NCBI GenBank assembly: GCA_019348445.1
Contig: JAHWJK010000032.1
Location: 1-14,652 of the forward strand
Source: Actinomycetota bacterium
GTDB taxonomy: Bacteria; Actinomycetota; CADDZG01; WHSQ01
Length of the DNA stretch: 14,652 nt
Direction of reading: 5' to 3'
Part shown: positions 1-7,142 of the stretch, piece after piece
How the letters are laid out: each line of letters begins with the position of its first letter
Position numbering within the stretch: position 1 is the stretch's first letter
Position numbers and translations under genes: made by a program
The notes under the pieces: model-generated
What the model was told of the DNA's origin: nothing
Database searches by the model: none
What the model saw: the letters and a program-made list of their open reading frames with translations, nothing else

Positions 1-260
1 ACCACGGTCTCGGCGGGATCGGCGGCTTGCGACACGAGGAGGGCCGTGACCATCTTCGTGGTGCTGGCGTTCGGGTAGCGGTCGCGCGCGTTGCGCGCCC
101 ACAGCACGTTTCCGTCCTCGTCGACGACGATGCAGCGAGCGCACCCGACGTCGGGTGGCGCCGCAGCATGAGCCGGTGCGGCCAGCGCCAGGAGGGCGGC
201 AAGCGCGAGTCGACTTGTTGCCAAGTAGACAGATCTATTTCTGACGAAGCGCCTCTGCAC
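1..260 (-). CDS. D-alanyl-D-alanine carboxypeptidase (S11 family), N-terminal part only
   Basis: The 5' part of a gene on the minus strand is cut off by the left window edge (about 86 codons present). From a GTG at 260 it encodes a basic n-region, a hydrophobic stretch LALAALLALAAPAHA (residues 18-32) ending in an AHA-type signal peptidase site, then a mature start followed by VVDEDGNVLWARNARDRYPN and STTK (S66-K69). The SxxK serine/lysine preceded by a 'xxxG.VLW..N....YP.AS' context is typical of low-molecular-weight penicillin-binding proteins, which trim the terminal D-Ala from peptidoglycan stem peptides outside the membrane. No clear Shine-Dalgarno precedes 260; an in-frame TTG at 224 is the alternative start. 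It lies 17 bp after the MerR stop. Residues about 8-17 are encoded by a repeat array. The SxN and KTG motifs lie beyond the window. Confidence 0.8.
   Translation of the reverse strand, partial: MQRRFVRNRSVYLATSRLALAALLALAAPAHAAAPPDVGCARCIVVDEDGNVLWARNARDRYPNASTTKMVTALLVSQAADPAETV
209..248. repeat. 8-bp-period repeat array A (carboxypeptidase 5' end)
   Basis: Five consecutive 8-bp units in register: GTCGACTT, GTTGCCAA, GTAGACAG and two weaker ones. The unit matches the family consensus RTCKACWW. If the carboxypeptidase starts at 260, this array is translated as part of its signal-peptide n-region. Confidence 0.7.
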
Positions 261-277
261 CCGGGGAGCGTACGGGG

Positions 278-979
278 CTAGAGAAGCTCGCGGAGGCTCG
301 CGCGCAGTGCCGCGTCTTTCATCTGCTTGGCGAGAGACGCGAGCTCGCCGAGAGAGCGCGCGGCGTCCGCTTGACCCTGTGGATCCTTACGCCGCGCCAC
401 CGGTGTCACGATCTGCTCGAAGAAAGCGGCTTCCCTCTCCGCGAATTGCCGGTACATCTTGAGGTGGCGAGCCTGGACGCCGTACTCGAAGAAGCGGCGC
501 GCAGCTTTCGCGACGAGGAGGTCGTTCTCGTCGTAGCTCCCCATCTCACCGGCGGTGACGAGACCGAAGTCTTCGAGCTCGGCGAGCTGAGGCTCGGTCA
601 GGCCCGACGCCTTGAGGAGCTCGCTCCTCGTCAACGACGCACCCTGAACGTTCGCTGGACCCTTGGGGACGTCGTCTTCGACGGCCGGAGCCGACGGGAC
701 CTGCGGCAGCAGCCCTCCGTTGCTGTCCGCTTCCGCCAGGCGCTCCCGGATCACCTTCAGCGGCAGGAAGTGGTCCCGCTGGAGCTGCAGGATGAACCGG
801 AGCCGGGCGACGTCCGGCTCGTAGAACATGCGGTATCCGGAGTCGGTGCGCTTCGGCGCGATCAGCCCTTCGGATTCGAGGAAGCGGATCTTCGAGATGC
901 TCACGTCGGGGAACTCGACACGCACCGAATCGAGCACCTCGCCGATGCTCAGGTAGTCGCGCGATCGCGATAGCGGCAT
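278..979 (-). CDS. MerR-family transcriptional regulator (Rv1828/FtsR-like)
   Basis: This 233-residue protein starts at ATG 979. The N-terminal winged helix-turn-helix of the MerR type spans about residues 8-75: YLSIGEVLD, then SKIRFLESEGLIAPKRT, GYRMFYEPDVARL and a helix with ILQLQRDHFLPLKVIRERL. The rest (about 120-233) is a helical C-terminal domain with no Cys-rich metal-binding tail, so a metal sensor is unlikely. A GGAG lies 8 nt before the start, inside the 3' end of the FHA gene only 4 bp upstream, which suggests translational coupling. The neighbourhood gcvH-FHA-MerR matches, from memory, Rv1826-Rv1828 and the Corynebacterium locus whose MerR protein FtsR activates ftsZ. Orthology to Rv1828/FtsR is therefore likely; control of ftsZ in this organism is inference. 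Confidence 0.85.
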   Translation of the reverse strand: MPLSRSRDYLSIGEVLDSVRVEFPDVSISKIRFLESEGLIAPKRTDSGYRMFYEPDVARLRFILQLQRDHFLPLKVIRERLAEADSNGGLLPQVPSAPAVEDDVPKGPANVQGASLTRSELLKASGLTEPQLAELEDFGLVTAGEMGSYDENDLLVAKAARRFFEYGVQARHLKMYRQFAEREAAFFEQIVTPVARRKDPQGQADAARSLGELASLAKQMKDAALRASLRELL

Positions 980-983
980 GTCG

Positions 984-1451
984 CTAACTCCCGGTCAGGA
1001 ACACGAGCTTGAACTTGCCGATCTGGATCTCGTCGCCTGAATGCAGCGAGCCCTCTTCGACCCGCTCGCGGTTGACGTAGGTGCCGTTGAGGCTCCCGAC
1101 GTCGTGGAGCTCGAAGCCGTTCCCACCCCTTCGGATCTCGGCGTGGCGCCGCGACACCGTGATGTCGTCGAGAAAGATGTCGGAATCGGGATGGCGTCCG
1201 ACCACGGTGCTGTCGCTGTCGAGGAAGAACTTGCTGCCGGCGTTCGGTCCCCGTTTCACGATCAGGACACCGCGCCCACCCTCGAGCTCGTCGGGCGAGA
1301 TGTGGATCTCGTGGTCGAGCTCGGTGTCGAGCTCCCCGGCCATGAACGTGACGGTCGTGTCGTGGCCGCGCTCGTCCTTCAGCGCGCTCCCGCACGACGC
1401 GCAGAAGTTCGAGCCGTCTGGGTTCTTGTGGCCGCAGTTCGTGCAGAACAT
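984..1451 (-). CDS. Zinc-ribbon plus FHA-domain protein, GarA/OdhI-like
   Basis: The protein has about 155 residues from ATG 1451; an in-frame TTG at 1457 would add two. The first 22 residues form a zinc ribbon (CTNCG then CASCG). A short linker carries DTTVTF, followed by a canonical FHA domain from about residue 65: VKRGPNAGSKFFLD, GRHPDSDIFLDD, SRRHAEI, GSLNGTYVNRE and IQIGKFKLVFLTG at the end. The FHA part is nearly motif-for-motif the same as mycobacterial GarA and corynebacterial OdhI, which bind and tune 2-oxoglutarate dehydrogenase and glutamate dehydrogenase and are switched off when a kinase phosphorylates a Thr in an ETTS-type motif. DTT may be the equivalent site. GarA and OdhI, as I recall them, have no zinc ribbon, so the N-terminus is unusual. 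The neighbours gcvH and merR support the assignment. Confidence 0.88.
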   Translation of the reverse strand: MFCTNCGHKNPDGSNFCASCGSALKDERGHDTTVTFMAGELDTELDHEIHISPDELEGGRGVLIVKRGPNAGSKFFLDSDSTVVGRHPDSDIFLDDITVSRRHAEIRRGGNGFELHDVGSLNGTYVNRERVEEGSLHSGDEIQIGKFKLVFLTGS

Positions 1452-1496
1452 GGCCAAACCCTAGAGCAGAGCCTGAGGGTTAGTCAATCCCCCGGC

Positions 1497-1883
1497 CTAG
1501 TGCTCGTCCGCGATGAGGGCCTGGTAGTCCGCCGCCGTCATGAGCCCGTCGAGGACGTCACTCGCTCCCTCGATGGCTACCAGCCACCCTTGGCCGTAGG
1601 GGTCGGAGTTGATCAGCTCGGGAGTGGACTCGACCTCTGCGTTCTTCTCGAGGACCTTCCCGGAGATCGGGCTATAGACATCCGACACCGACTTCGTGGA
1701 CTCGACCTCACCGAGAGGCTTTCCGGCTTCGACCGCGGCTCCGGGTTCGGGCAGGCCGACGAAGACGACATCACCTAGCTGGTCCTGGGCGAAGTCGGTG
1801 ATGCCGACCACGATCCGCCCACTGTCGGCTTTCGCCCACTCGTGTTCCTTCGTATAGCGACGATCGTCGGGAACGTTGGTCAC
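1497..1883 (-). CDS. gcvH: Glycine cleavage system H protein
   Basis: The H protein carries the lipoyl arm that shuttles the aminomethyl group between the P, T and L proteins of the glycine cleavage system. The 128-residue product starts VPDDRRYTKEHEWAK after a GTG-initiated MTN. It contains the lipoylation motif GEVESTKSVSDVYSP with the modified Lys, then NSDPYGQGWL. The length is normal for the family. I chose GTG at 1883 because AGGAG lies 8 nt upstream and family members start here; the upstream in-frame ATG at 1922 would add 13 residues encoded partly by a repeat array. The P, T and L genes are not in this window. The FHA gene follows after 45 bp. Confidence 0.95.
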   Translation of the reverse strand: MTNVPDDRRYTKEHEWAKADSGRIVVGITDFAQDQLGDVVFVGLPEPGAAVEAGKPLGEVESTKSVSDVYSPISGKVLEKNAEVESTPELINSDPYGQGWLVAIEGASDVLDGLMTAADYQALIADEH

Positions 1884-1906
1884 CTCGGCGTCTCCTTTCG
1901 AGAGTA

Positions 1907-1938
1907 GTGGATGAATAGACAAATCAACTTGTCACCTG
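1907..1938. repeat. 8-bp-period repeat array B (gcvH / nucleotidyltransferase junction)
   Basis: Units in register include ATAGACAA (1915), ATCAACTT (1923) and GTCACCTG (1931). The inner dyad has GACAA and TTGTC arms around six bases (1918-1933). The array sits just upstream of the gcvH ribosome binding site. It also contains the TGA stop (1926-1924) and the last codons of the preceding gene. Confidence 0.7.
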
Positions 1939-4455
1939 CGGCCGCGCCGCTACGTCTTCGACGAGAGCCGCATAGCGCGTCAGCAGTTCTTGTGCATGGT
2001 CGTCGTTCCGGCCCTCGGCCCACACGCGGCACGCGGGCTCGTCGGGAAGGGGTATCACGAGCGCCCACCCTTGCTCCTCGACGACCTTGACTCCGTCGAG
2101 GAGGACGAGGCGGCCCGGAACCTCGACGGAGGCTACGTGTCGCATCACCGCGCCGCGGAGATCCCACGGAGTCGGAACGTCGCGGCGCGCGATGAACGTG
2201 CGCGGCAGATCTTCGACGATCGCCGACAGAGAACGATCCGCGACCGAGATCAATTCGAGTGCCTTGGCGAACGTCATCAGTGCATCCGGCGCCGGCATGA
2301 ACGAGGGGAAGATCAAGACGCCCTCCGCGTTGCCCGCGAAGCCGACATCGGATTCGGCTGCGAACGACATCAGCGACGGAAGCGTCACCGGCGTCCACCG
2401 CACGGATCCGCCGCCGGACTCGACCACGCGCTGGCACTCGGTCGAGCACGCCAGCGACAGGGCTACCTGGTCGACTCCGAGCTTCGTCTCGTGGCGCAGG
2501 AACGCGAGAAGTGCTTGCTCATGGCCGACCACTCTGCCCCGGTTGTCGACCAGGTGAGCGATCTCGCCGCCCGGCTCGAGCAGGACACCGAGATCCGACC
2601 CCGAGTTCCTCACGTGCTCCGACAAGCCGCCGAGCAGTCGTTGGATATCCGCGGCAACGAGGACGGGGCGGTTCTCGTCGGTGAACGAGTTAACCGCAAG
2701 GACCTCGCACCCGAGCCGCCCCAGGACGGTCGGTGCGATCAACGACGCGGGACCGAACCCGTAATCGACGACCACCTTGGGGGCCGAGCGCCGGATCGCA
2801 TCGATATCGACGCTGCGGATCAGGCCCGCGGCGTACTGTTCGACGGCGCGCGGTGGGAACTCGATCTCGCCGATACGCGCGGGCCCGGCGCGGCGGTAAT
2901 CCTCGCGGAAGTAGAGGCGTTCGAGCTTCCGCTGCTCGGTTTCCGGTAGGTCTCCACCCTCTCCGTCGAAGAACCTGATCTCGACGATCTCGGAGTCTTT
3001 GGGGGATGTCCTCACGCTGACCCCGCCCGCCGCTTGTTCGCCCCTCACCGTGAACCTGGTCAGTGGCATGGGACTGAGCTCGAGGTCGCGGCAATGGACG
3101 CCGGTGGAATTGAGTCCGGCTATGAGAGCGCGCTTGATCGTCCGCGCCGCCCGGCTGGCGTCGCGGCCCGTGACGACGGTGTTCCCGCGGCGCAGCATGC
3201 TCCCGTAGGCCATCCCGAGACGAACGGCGACGGTCGGTGTGATGCCCACGTTGACGATGCCGGAGACCCCGCGGGGGCCGAAGAGGCTCCGGGTCGCGCG
3301 CCGGTCGCGGACGACGCTGTGCGTCACGATCGCGCCGGCCTCCACGGTCTTCGCGGGATAGATCTTCACGCGCGGCTTCACGATCGCGCCGGCGCCGATC
3401 ACGACCTCGTCGCCGAGGACGCTCCCCTCCTCGATCGAGCCACCCTGCTCGATGCTCGCTCCGCGCCCCAGGATGCTTCCTCGCATGCGCGCGAACGGCC
3501 CGACGTGGGTCCCATCCATCACGACCGACTGCGCGACGACCGCTTCCGCTCCAAGGATCGAGTTCTGTCCGATCGAGGTATGTGCGCCGATCACCACACC
3601 GGGTCCGATGCGGCAGTTGTCGCCGATGTACGCGGGACCCTCGATGTGTGCCGTGGGGTGCACGTCGACGTCCTCACCCACCCATACGTTCGGCCGTAGT
3701 TCGAAGCCGGGGATGTCGACGTCGACCGCGCGCGACAGGACGTCGCGGTGTGCGTGGAGGTACGCGTCGGTCGTTCCGACGTCGGTCCAGTACGCGTCGG
3801 TGACGTAGCCGAATACGGGCAGGCCCTTGTCGAGCATCAGCGGGAACAGTTCGGAGGAGAAGTCGTAGGGCTGGTCCGGCGGGATCAGGTCCAGAACGTC
3901 GGGCTCGAGAACGTAGATCCCCGTGTTGATCGTGTCGGAGAAGACCTGCCCCCACGTCGGTTTCTCGAGGAAGCGGTCGATCGCGCCGTCTTCCTTCATC
4001 ATGACGATCCCGAACTCGAGTGGGTCCGGGACCCTCTTCAGGACGAGCGTCGCAACGGCGTCGCGGGTGCGGTGGAACTCGATGGCCGCCGTGAGGTCGA
4101 GGTCGGTCAGCGCATCACCCGAGATCACCAAGAAGGTCCCGTCGAGGAACTCGCGTGCTTGCAGAACCGAACCCGCGGTCCCGAGAGGCTCCTCTTCGGT
4201 CGTGTACGACAACGACACGCCTTGATCCGAGCCGTCGGCGAAGTAGTTGCGGATGACCGAAGCGAGGAACTGGACGGTAGCGACGACGTCGGTGAAGCCG
4301 TGGCGCCTCAACAACCCGATGATGTGCTCCATCATCGGGCGGTCGACCACGGGCAGCATCGGCTTCGGCATGTTGCTCGTGAGAGGCCGGAGCCGGGAAC
4401 CTTCACCCCCGGCCATGATCACCGCCTGTATGTCACCAGCCGTGCTCTTCGTCAT
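1924..4455 (-). CDS. Sugar-1-phosphate nucleotidyltransferase with left-handed beta-helix and degenerate phosphomannomutase-like domain
   Basis: This 843-residue three-part protein starts at ATG 4455, which overlaps the pgsA stop as ATGA. Residues about 9-240 are a nucleotidyltransferase with the signature GGEGSRLRPLT...PKPMLPV, the metal-site SGDALTDLD and FLEKP. Residues about 255-380 are hexapeptide repeats forming a left-handed beta-helix. Residues about 390-835 have the length and layout of a phosphohexomutase. Actinobacterial homologues of this size are usually named mannose-1-phosphate guanylyltransferase, which would supply GDP-mannose for glycans, but base and sugar specificity cannot be read here and glucose-1-phosphate use is possible. 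The mutase part looks inactive: the usual TASHNP serine loop reads RTSPKD (482-487), and the DGDxDR metal loop reads LEPGGE (626-631). The last residues and the stop codon come from repeat array B. Confidence 0.85.
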   Translation of the reverse strand: MTKSTAGDIQAVIMAGGEGSRLRPLTSNMPKPMLPVVDRPMMEHIIGLLRRHGFTDVVATVQFLASVIRNYFADGSDQGVSLSYTTEEEPLGTAGSVLQAREFLDGTFLVISGDALTDLDLTAAIEFHRTRDAVATLVLKRVPDPLEFGIVMMKEDGAIDRFLEKPTWGQVFSDTINTGIYVLEPDVLDLIPPDQPYDFSSELFPLMLDKGLPVFGYVTDAYWTDVGTTDAYLHAHRDVLSRAVDVDIPGFELRPNVWVGEDVDVHPTAHIEGPAYIGDNCRIGPGVVIGAHTSIGQNSILGAEAVVAQSVVMDGTHVGPFARMRGSILGRGASIEQGGSIEEGSVLGDEVVIGAGAIVKPRVKIYPAKTVEAGAIVTHSVVRDRRATRSLFGPRGVSGIVNVGITPTVAVRLGMAYGSMLRRGNTVVTGRDASRAARTIKRALIAGLNSTGVHCRDLELSPMPLTRFTVRGEQAAGGVSVRTSPKDSEIVEIRFFDGEGGDLPETEQRKLERLYFREDYRRAGPARIGEIEFPPRAVEQYAAGLIRSVDIDAIRRSAPKVVVDYGFGPASLIAPTVLGRLGCEVLAVNSFTDENRPVLVAADIQRLLGGLSEHVRNSGSDLGVLLEPGGEIAHLVDNRGRVVGHEQALLAFLRHETKLGVDQVALSLACSTECQRVVESGGGSVRWTPVTLPSLMSFAAESDVGFAGNAEGVLIFPSFMPAPDALMTFAKALELISVADRSLSAIVEDLPRTFIARRDVPTPWDLRGAVMRHVASVEVPGRLVLLDGVKVVEEQGWALVIPLPDEPACRVWAEGRNDDHAQELLTRYAALVEDVAARPQVTS

Positions 4456-5054
4456 GTGATCCGTTCTCTCCCGGTAGCCAGCCCCGTTAGCGCGAGGCGC
4501 GCGTACATGACGCCGGCGACCCAGTACAAGACGGCACCCAGGATGACGAATCCGATGCCCACTTCGTCTCCGATCTCCGCCACGCCGAAGTCCGTCTGCG
4601 ACAGCGCGAGCCACGTTAAGCCGAAAAACAGGGCGGCGGTGGCGCTCTTGCCGACGAAGTTCACCGCGATCTTGGGGACGCCGCGTTTCTGGACCAGGGG
4701 GTAGAGAGACAGGATCGCGATGTCGCGGGCTATGACCGCGAGCGCCAGCGGCCACGGGAGCGTTCCGTCACCCACGAGGGCGATCGCGAGGGCCAGTATG
4801 AAGATGCGGTCGGCGAGAGGGTCGAGAAGCTTGCCCAGCTCGCTGATCGCGCCGGTGCGCCGCGCGACGAACCCGTCGACGAAATCCGTAGACGCGCCGA
4901 TCGCGTAGACGACCACGGCCACCTCCGTGGATCCCGCGAACCACAGCCACAGAAAGAACGGAACCGTGGCCAGACGGGCAGCCGAGATGAGGTTCGGGAT
5001 GGTGACGATCGCTCTCGAGGTATCGGGAGCTTCAGTCGTACTCGAGGCTTTCAT
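4452..5054 (-). CDS. pgsA: CDP-alcohol phosphatidyltransferase, probable phosphatidylglycerophosphate synthase
   Basis: This 200-residue integral membrane protein starts at ATG 5054. It has the full CDP-alcohol phosphatidyltransferase motif D-x2-D-G-x2-A-R-x8-G-x3-D-x3-D (D57, D60, G61, A64, R65, G74, D78, D82), whose aspartates bind metal and catalyse transfer of the phosphatidyl group from CDP-diacylglycerol. The N-terminal TIPNLISAARLATVPFF resembles glycerol-3-phosphate-using PgsA enzymes. Several hydrophobic segments follow, consistent with about six membrane helices. Cardiolipin synthase or another CDP-alcohol substrate cannot be excluded. Translation could be read back into the tRNA gene (ATG at 5135), but that extension is rejected. 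The stop overlaps the next start (ATGA), so the two genes are translationally coupled. The Shine-Dalgarno is weak. Confidence 0.82.
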   Translation of the reverse strand: MKASSTTEAPDTSRAIVTIPNLISAARLATVPFFLWLWFAGSTEVAVVVYAIGASTDFVDGFVARRTGAISELGKLLDPLADRIFILALAIALVGDGTLPWPLALAVIARDIAILSLYPLVQKRGVPKIAVNFVGKSATAALFFGLTWLALSQTDFGVAEIGDEVGIGFVILGAVLYWVAGVMYARLALTGLATGRERIT

Positions 5055-5076
5055 CCGCTCGCTCTCGGTCGGTGGG

Positions 5077-5151
5077 TCGGGACGGCCGGATTTGAACCGG
5101 CGACCCCTGGTCCCCCAGACCAGTGCGCTAACCAAACTGCGCCACGTCCCG
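5077..5151 (-). tRNA. tRNA-Pro (anticodon GGG)
   Basis: On the minus strand a complete cloverleaf can be folded. The acceptor stem pairs CGGGACG (5151-5145) with CGTCCCG (5084-5078), with A as discriminator base at 5077. The D arm contains GCGCAGTTTGGTTAGCGC. The anticodon stem CTGGT/ACCAG holds the loop CTGGGGG, giving anticodon GGG. The T arm is GCCGG-TTCAAAT-CCGGC. The 3' CCA is not encoded. The gene begins 10 bp after the der stop and ends about 22 bp before pgsA, so it is probably cut from a longer transcript. Confidence 0.95.
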
Positions 5152-5160
5152 TGCGGCGAA

Positions 5161-6501
5161 TCATACCGACGGCCGTTTCGACCTCAATCTCACCTTGAAG
5201 GTGATGGGGGTTCCGTCGAACGCTTCCACGGCGCGGACCCGATGCTCCAGATAGCGCAGGTAATTGTCCTGGAGGCGGCCGCTTGTGAACAGGACGAAGG
5301 TCGGCGGCGCGACCTCTGCCTGAAGCGCATACAGGATCTTCGCCGCCCGGCCGCGCTGGCGCGGATGCGGCCGGGCGTCCTGTGCGTCGCGCACGATCCC
5401 CGTCACGACCGCGGTCGGAAGCCGCGTTCGGTGCGAGGTGAGAGCGCGCTCGACGGCCGGGAGGAGCTTGTTCACGCCGCGCCCTGTGATCGCGCTCGTG
5501 CGGACGATCGGTGCCCACGTCAAGAACCTCAACCGCCTGCGGATGTGGTCGTCGAACCTGTCCCGATCGGGGCCTTCGCTCGGAACCCGGTCCCACTTGT
5601 TGAGCGCGATGACGCACGCGCGACCTGCTTCGGTGATCGCTTCCGCCAGCCGCTGGTCATGCGACGTGACGGCTTCGGCCGCATCGACCACCAGGATGGC
5701 TGCATCCGCGCGCGCGAGCGTGCCGCGCGACCTCAAGAAACTGAAATATTCGATCGGGTCGTCGATCTTGACCTCACGACGCATCCCGGCCGTGTCGATG
5801 ATCCGTACGACACGTCCGTCCTCGAGCGAGACCAGCGAGTCGACCGGGTCGCGCGTCGTTCCGGGGGCCGAGTCGACGATCGCGCGTTCTTCCCCGAGGA
5901 GCCGGTTGAGCAGCGACGACTTACCTACGTTGGGGCGCCCGACGATCGCTACCGACGCCCACGCGTCGTCCGTGTCGCCGTGCTCGGCGGGCAAACGAGC
6001 CACGAGCTCGTCCAGGAAGTCACCGGAACCTCGCCCGTGCAATGCCGACATCGCTAGTGGCGTGCCCAGACCGAGCCGGTGGAAAGACGCCGCCATCGGT
6101 TCGTCCTGTGGGTCGTCGACCTTGTTCGCAACCACGAGAACCGGCTTGTCGAATCGGCGCAGGGCGTCCGCAACCTCCAGATCATCCTGCGTCGTCCCCG
6201 TCTGGGCATCGACGACCAGCACGATGACGTCTGCGAGCACCATCGCCACCTGGGCTTGTTCCGCAACCCGCGCATCGAGGCCGTGTTGCCCCGGCTCGAG
6301 GCCGCCGGTATCGACGAGCTCGAAGCGCCTGCCGGCCCACTCAGCCGTGAAACTCTGTCTGTCGCGCGTCACTCCCGGCGTGGGTTCCACTATCGCGGCG
6401 CGGTGACCGATCACGCGGTTGACGAGCGATGACTTGCCGACGTTCGGCCGCCCCACCACCGCGACGACCGGCAGGTTCGACCGCGCCGGCGATGCCTTCA
6501 C
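5161..6501 (-). CDS. der: Ribosome-assembly GTPase Der (EngA)
   Basis: Der is a tandem GTPase needed for maturation of the 50S ribosomal subunit. The 446-residue protein has two G domains, each with a full motif set: GRPNVGKSS (17-25) with DTGG (64-67) and NKVD (126-129), then GRPNVGKSS (188-196) with DTAG (236-239) and NKWD (301-304). A C-terminal KH-like domain with LFTSGRLQDNYLRYLEHRVR ends the protein. Length and order are normal. The start is GTG 6501, overlapping the cmk TGA by 4 bp, with GGAG about 5 nt upstream. It is the last protein gene before the tRNA-Pro. Confidence 0.97.
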   Translation of the reverse strand: MKASPARSNLPVVAVVGRPNVGKSSLVNRVIGHRAAIVEPTPGVTRDRQSFTAEWAGRRFELVDTGGLEPGQHGLDARVAEQAQVAMVLADVIVLVVDAQTGTTQDDLEVADALRRFDKPVLVVANKVDDPQDEPMAASFHRLGLGTPLAMSALHGRGSGDFLDELVARLPAEHGDTDDAWASVAIVGRPNVGKSSLLNRLLGEERAIVDSAPGTTRDPVDSLVSLEDGRVVRIIDTAGMRREVKIDDPIEYFSFLRSRGTLARADAAILVVDAAEAVTSHDQRLAEAITEAGRACVIALNKWDRVPSEGPDRDRFDDHIRRRLRFLTWAPIVRTSAITGRGVNKLLPAVERALTSHRTRLPTAVVTGIVRDAQDARPHPRQRGRAAKILYALQAEVAPPTFVLFTSGRLQDNYLRYLEHRVRAVEAFDGTPITFKVRLRSKRPSV

Positions 6502-7142
6502 GACCGCTCCGTCACCAGGTCGACGATCTCTGCCACCACCTCGTCGACGGACCTCCCGGTCGTATCGATCACGACCGCATCCGGCGCCTGCGCCAGCGGC
6601 GAGACAACGCGGCCGCGATCGACCTCGTCGCGTTCCGAGATCGCCGTTCGCAATGCGTCCAGTTCCCCGTCGTCGGCCCCGACTTCGCGCGCACGCCTGT
6701 GTGCGCGTTCGTCGAGCGACGCGGTCAGAAAGACCTTGACGGGAGCGTTCGGAAGGACGTGCGTTCCGATGTCGCGGCCCTCCATCACCACGTCGACGGC
6801 CGACGCCATACGCCTCTGCATCTCGACGAGAGCGGCCCTGACACCGGCGTGCGTGGCGATCTGCGCCGAGGACCGCGTGACGTCCGCGCTCCTGATGGAG
6901 CCGGTGACGTCGCGTCCATCGACGTAAACACCACCGTCCCGAAGCGTCAGGTCGACCGAGGACGCGAGTTCTGCAGCCGCGCCCGCGTCTGCAGGGTCGA
7001 TCCCACGTTCGAGCGCGCGTAGCGCGATCGCTCGGTACATCGCGCCGGTGTCGACGTACGTGAAGCCGAGCGCGTCTGCGACCGCTCGCGCGACCGTGCT
7101 CTTTCCGGCACCTGCCGGCCCGTCGATGGCGACCGCCGTCAT
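6498..7142 (-). CDS. cmk: Cytidylate kinase
   Basis: Cmk phosphorylates CMP and dCMP with ATP in pyrimidine nucleotide metabolism. The 214-residue product starts AVAIDGPAGAGKSTVAR with a P-loop (G8-T16), continues with DTGAMYRA, has the family motif MEGRDIGTHVLPNAPVKVFLTAS, and ends with SERDEVDR and a conserved VIDTT. I chose ATG 7142, which overlaps the aroA TGA as ATGA and has GGAAGG 10 nt upstream. The reading frame stays open far upstream inside aroA, but that part is a shadow. aroA-cmk-der appears to be one coupled unit. Confidence 0.96.
   Translation of the reverse strand: MTAVAIDGPAGAGKSTVARAVADALGFTYVDTGAMYRAIALRALERGIDPADAGAAAELASSVDLTLRDGGVYVDGRDVTGSIRSADVTRSSAQIATHAGVRAALVEMQRRMASAVDVVMEGRDIGTHVLPNAPVKVFLTASLDERAHRRAREVGADDGELDALRTAISERDEVDRGRVVSPLAQAPDAVVIDTTGRSVDEVVAEIVDLVTERS

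Noticed and set aside
371..973. Plus-strand ORF of 200 codons opposite the MerR gene
   Set aside because: Antisense shadow of a gene with clear MerR motifs; composition typical of an antisense frame in GC-rich DNA.
1884..1922. Longer GcvH from ATG 1922
   Set aside because: The extension is encoded by array B and the Shine-Dalgarno; GTG 1883 has AGGAG 8 nt upstream and gives normal family length.
4456..4755. Upstream continuation of the nucleotidyltransferase frame
   Set aside because: It overlaps pgsA; ATG 4455 with the ATGA overlap and the GGEGSRL motif 16 residues in is the clear start.
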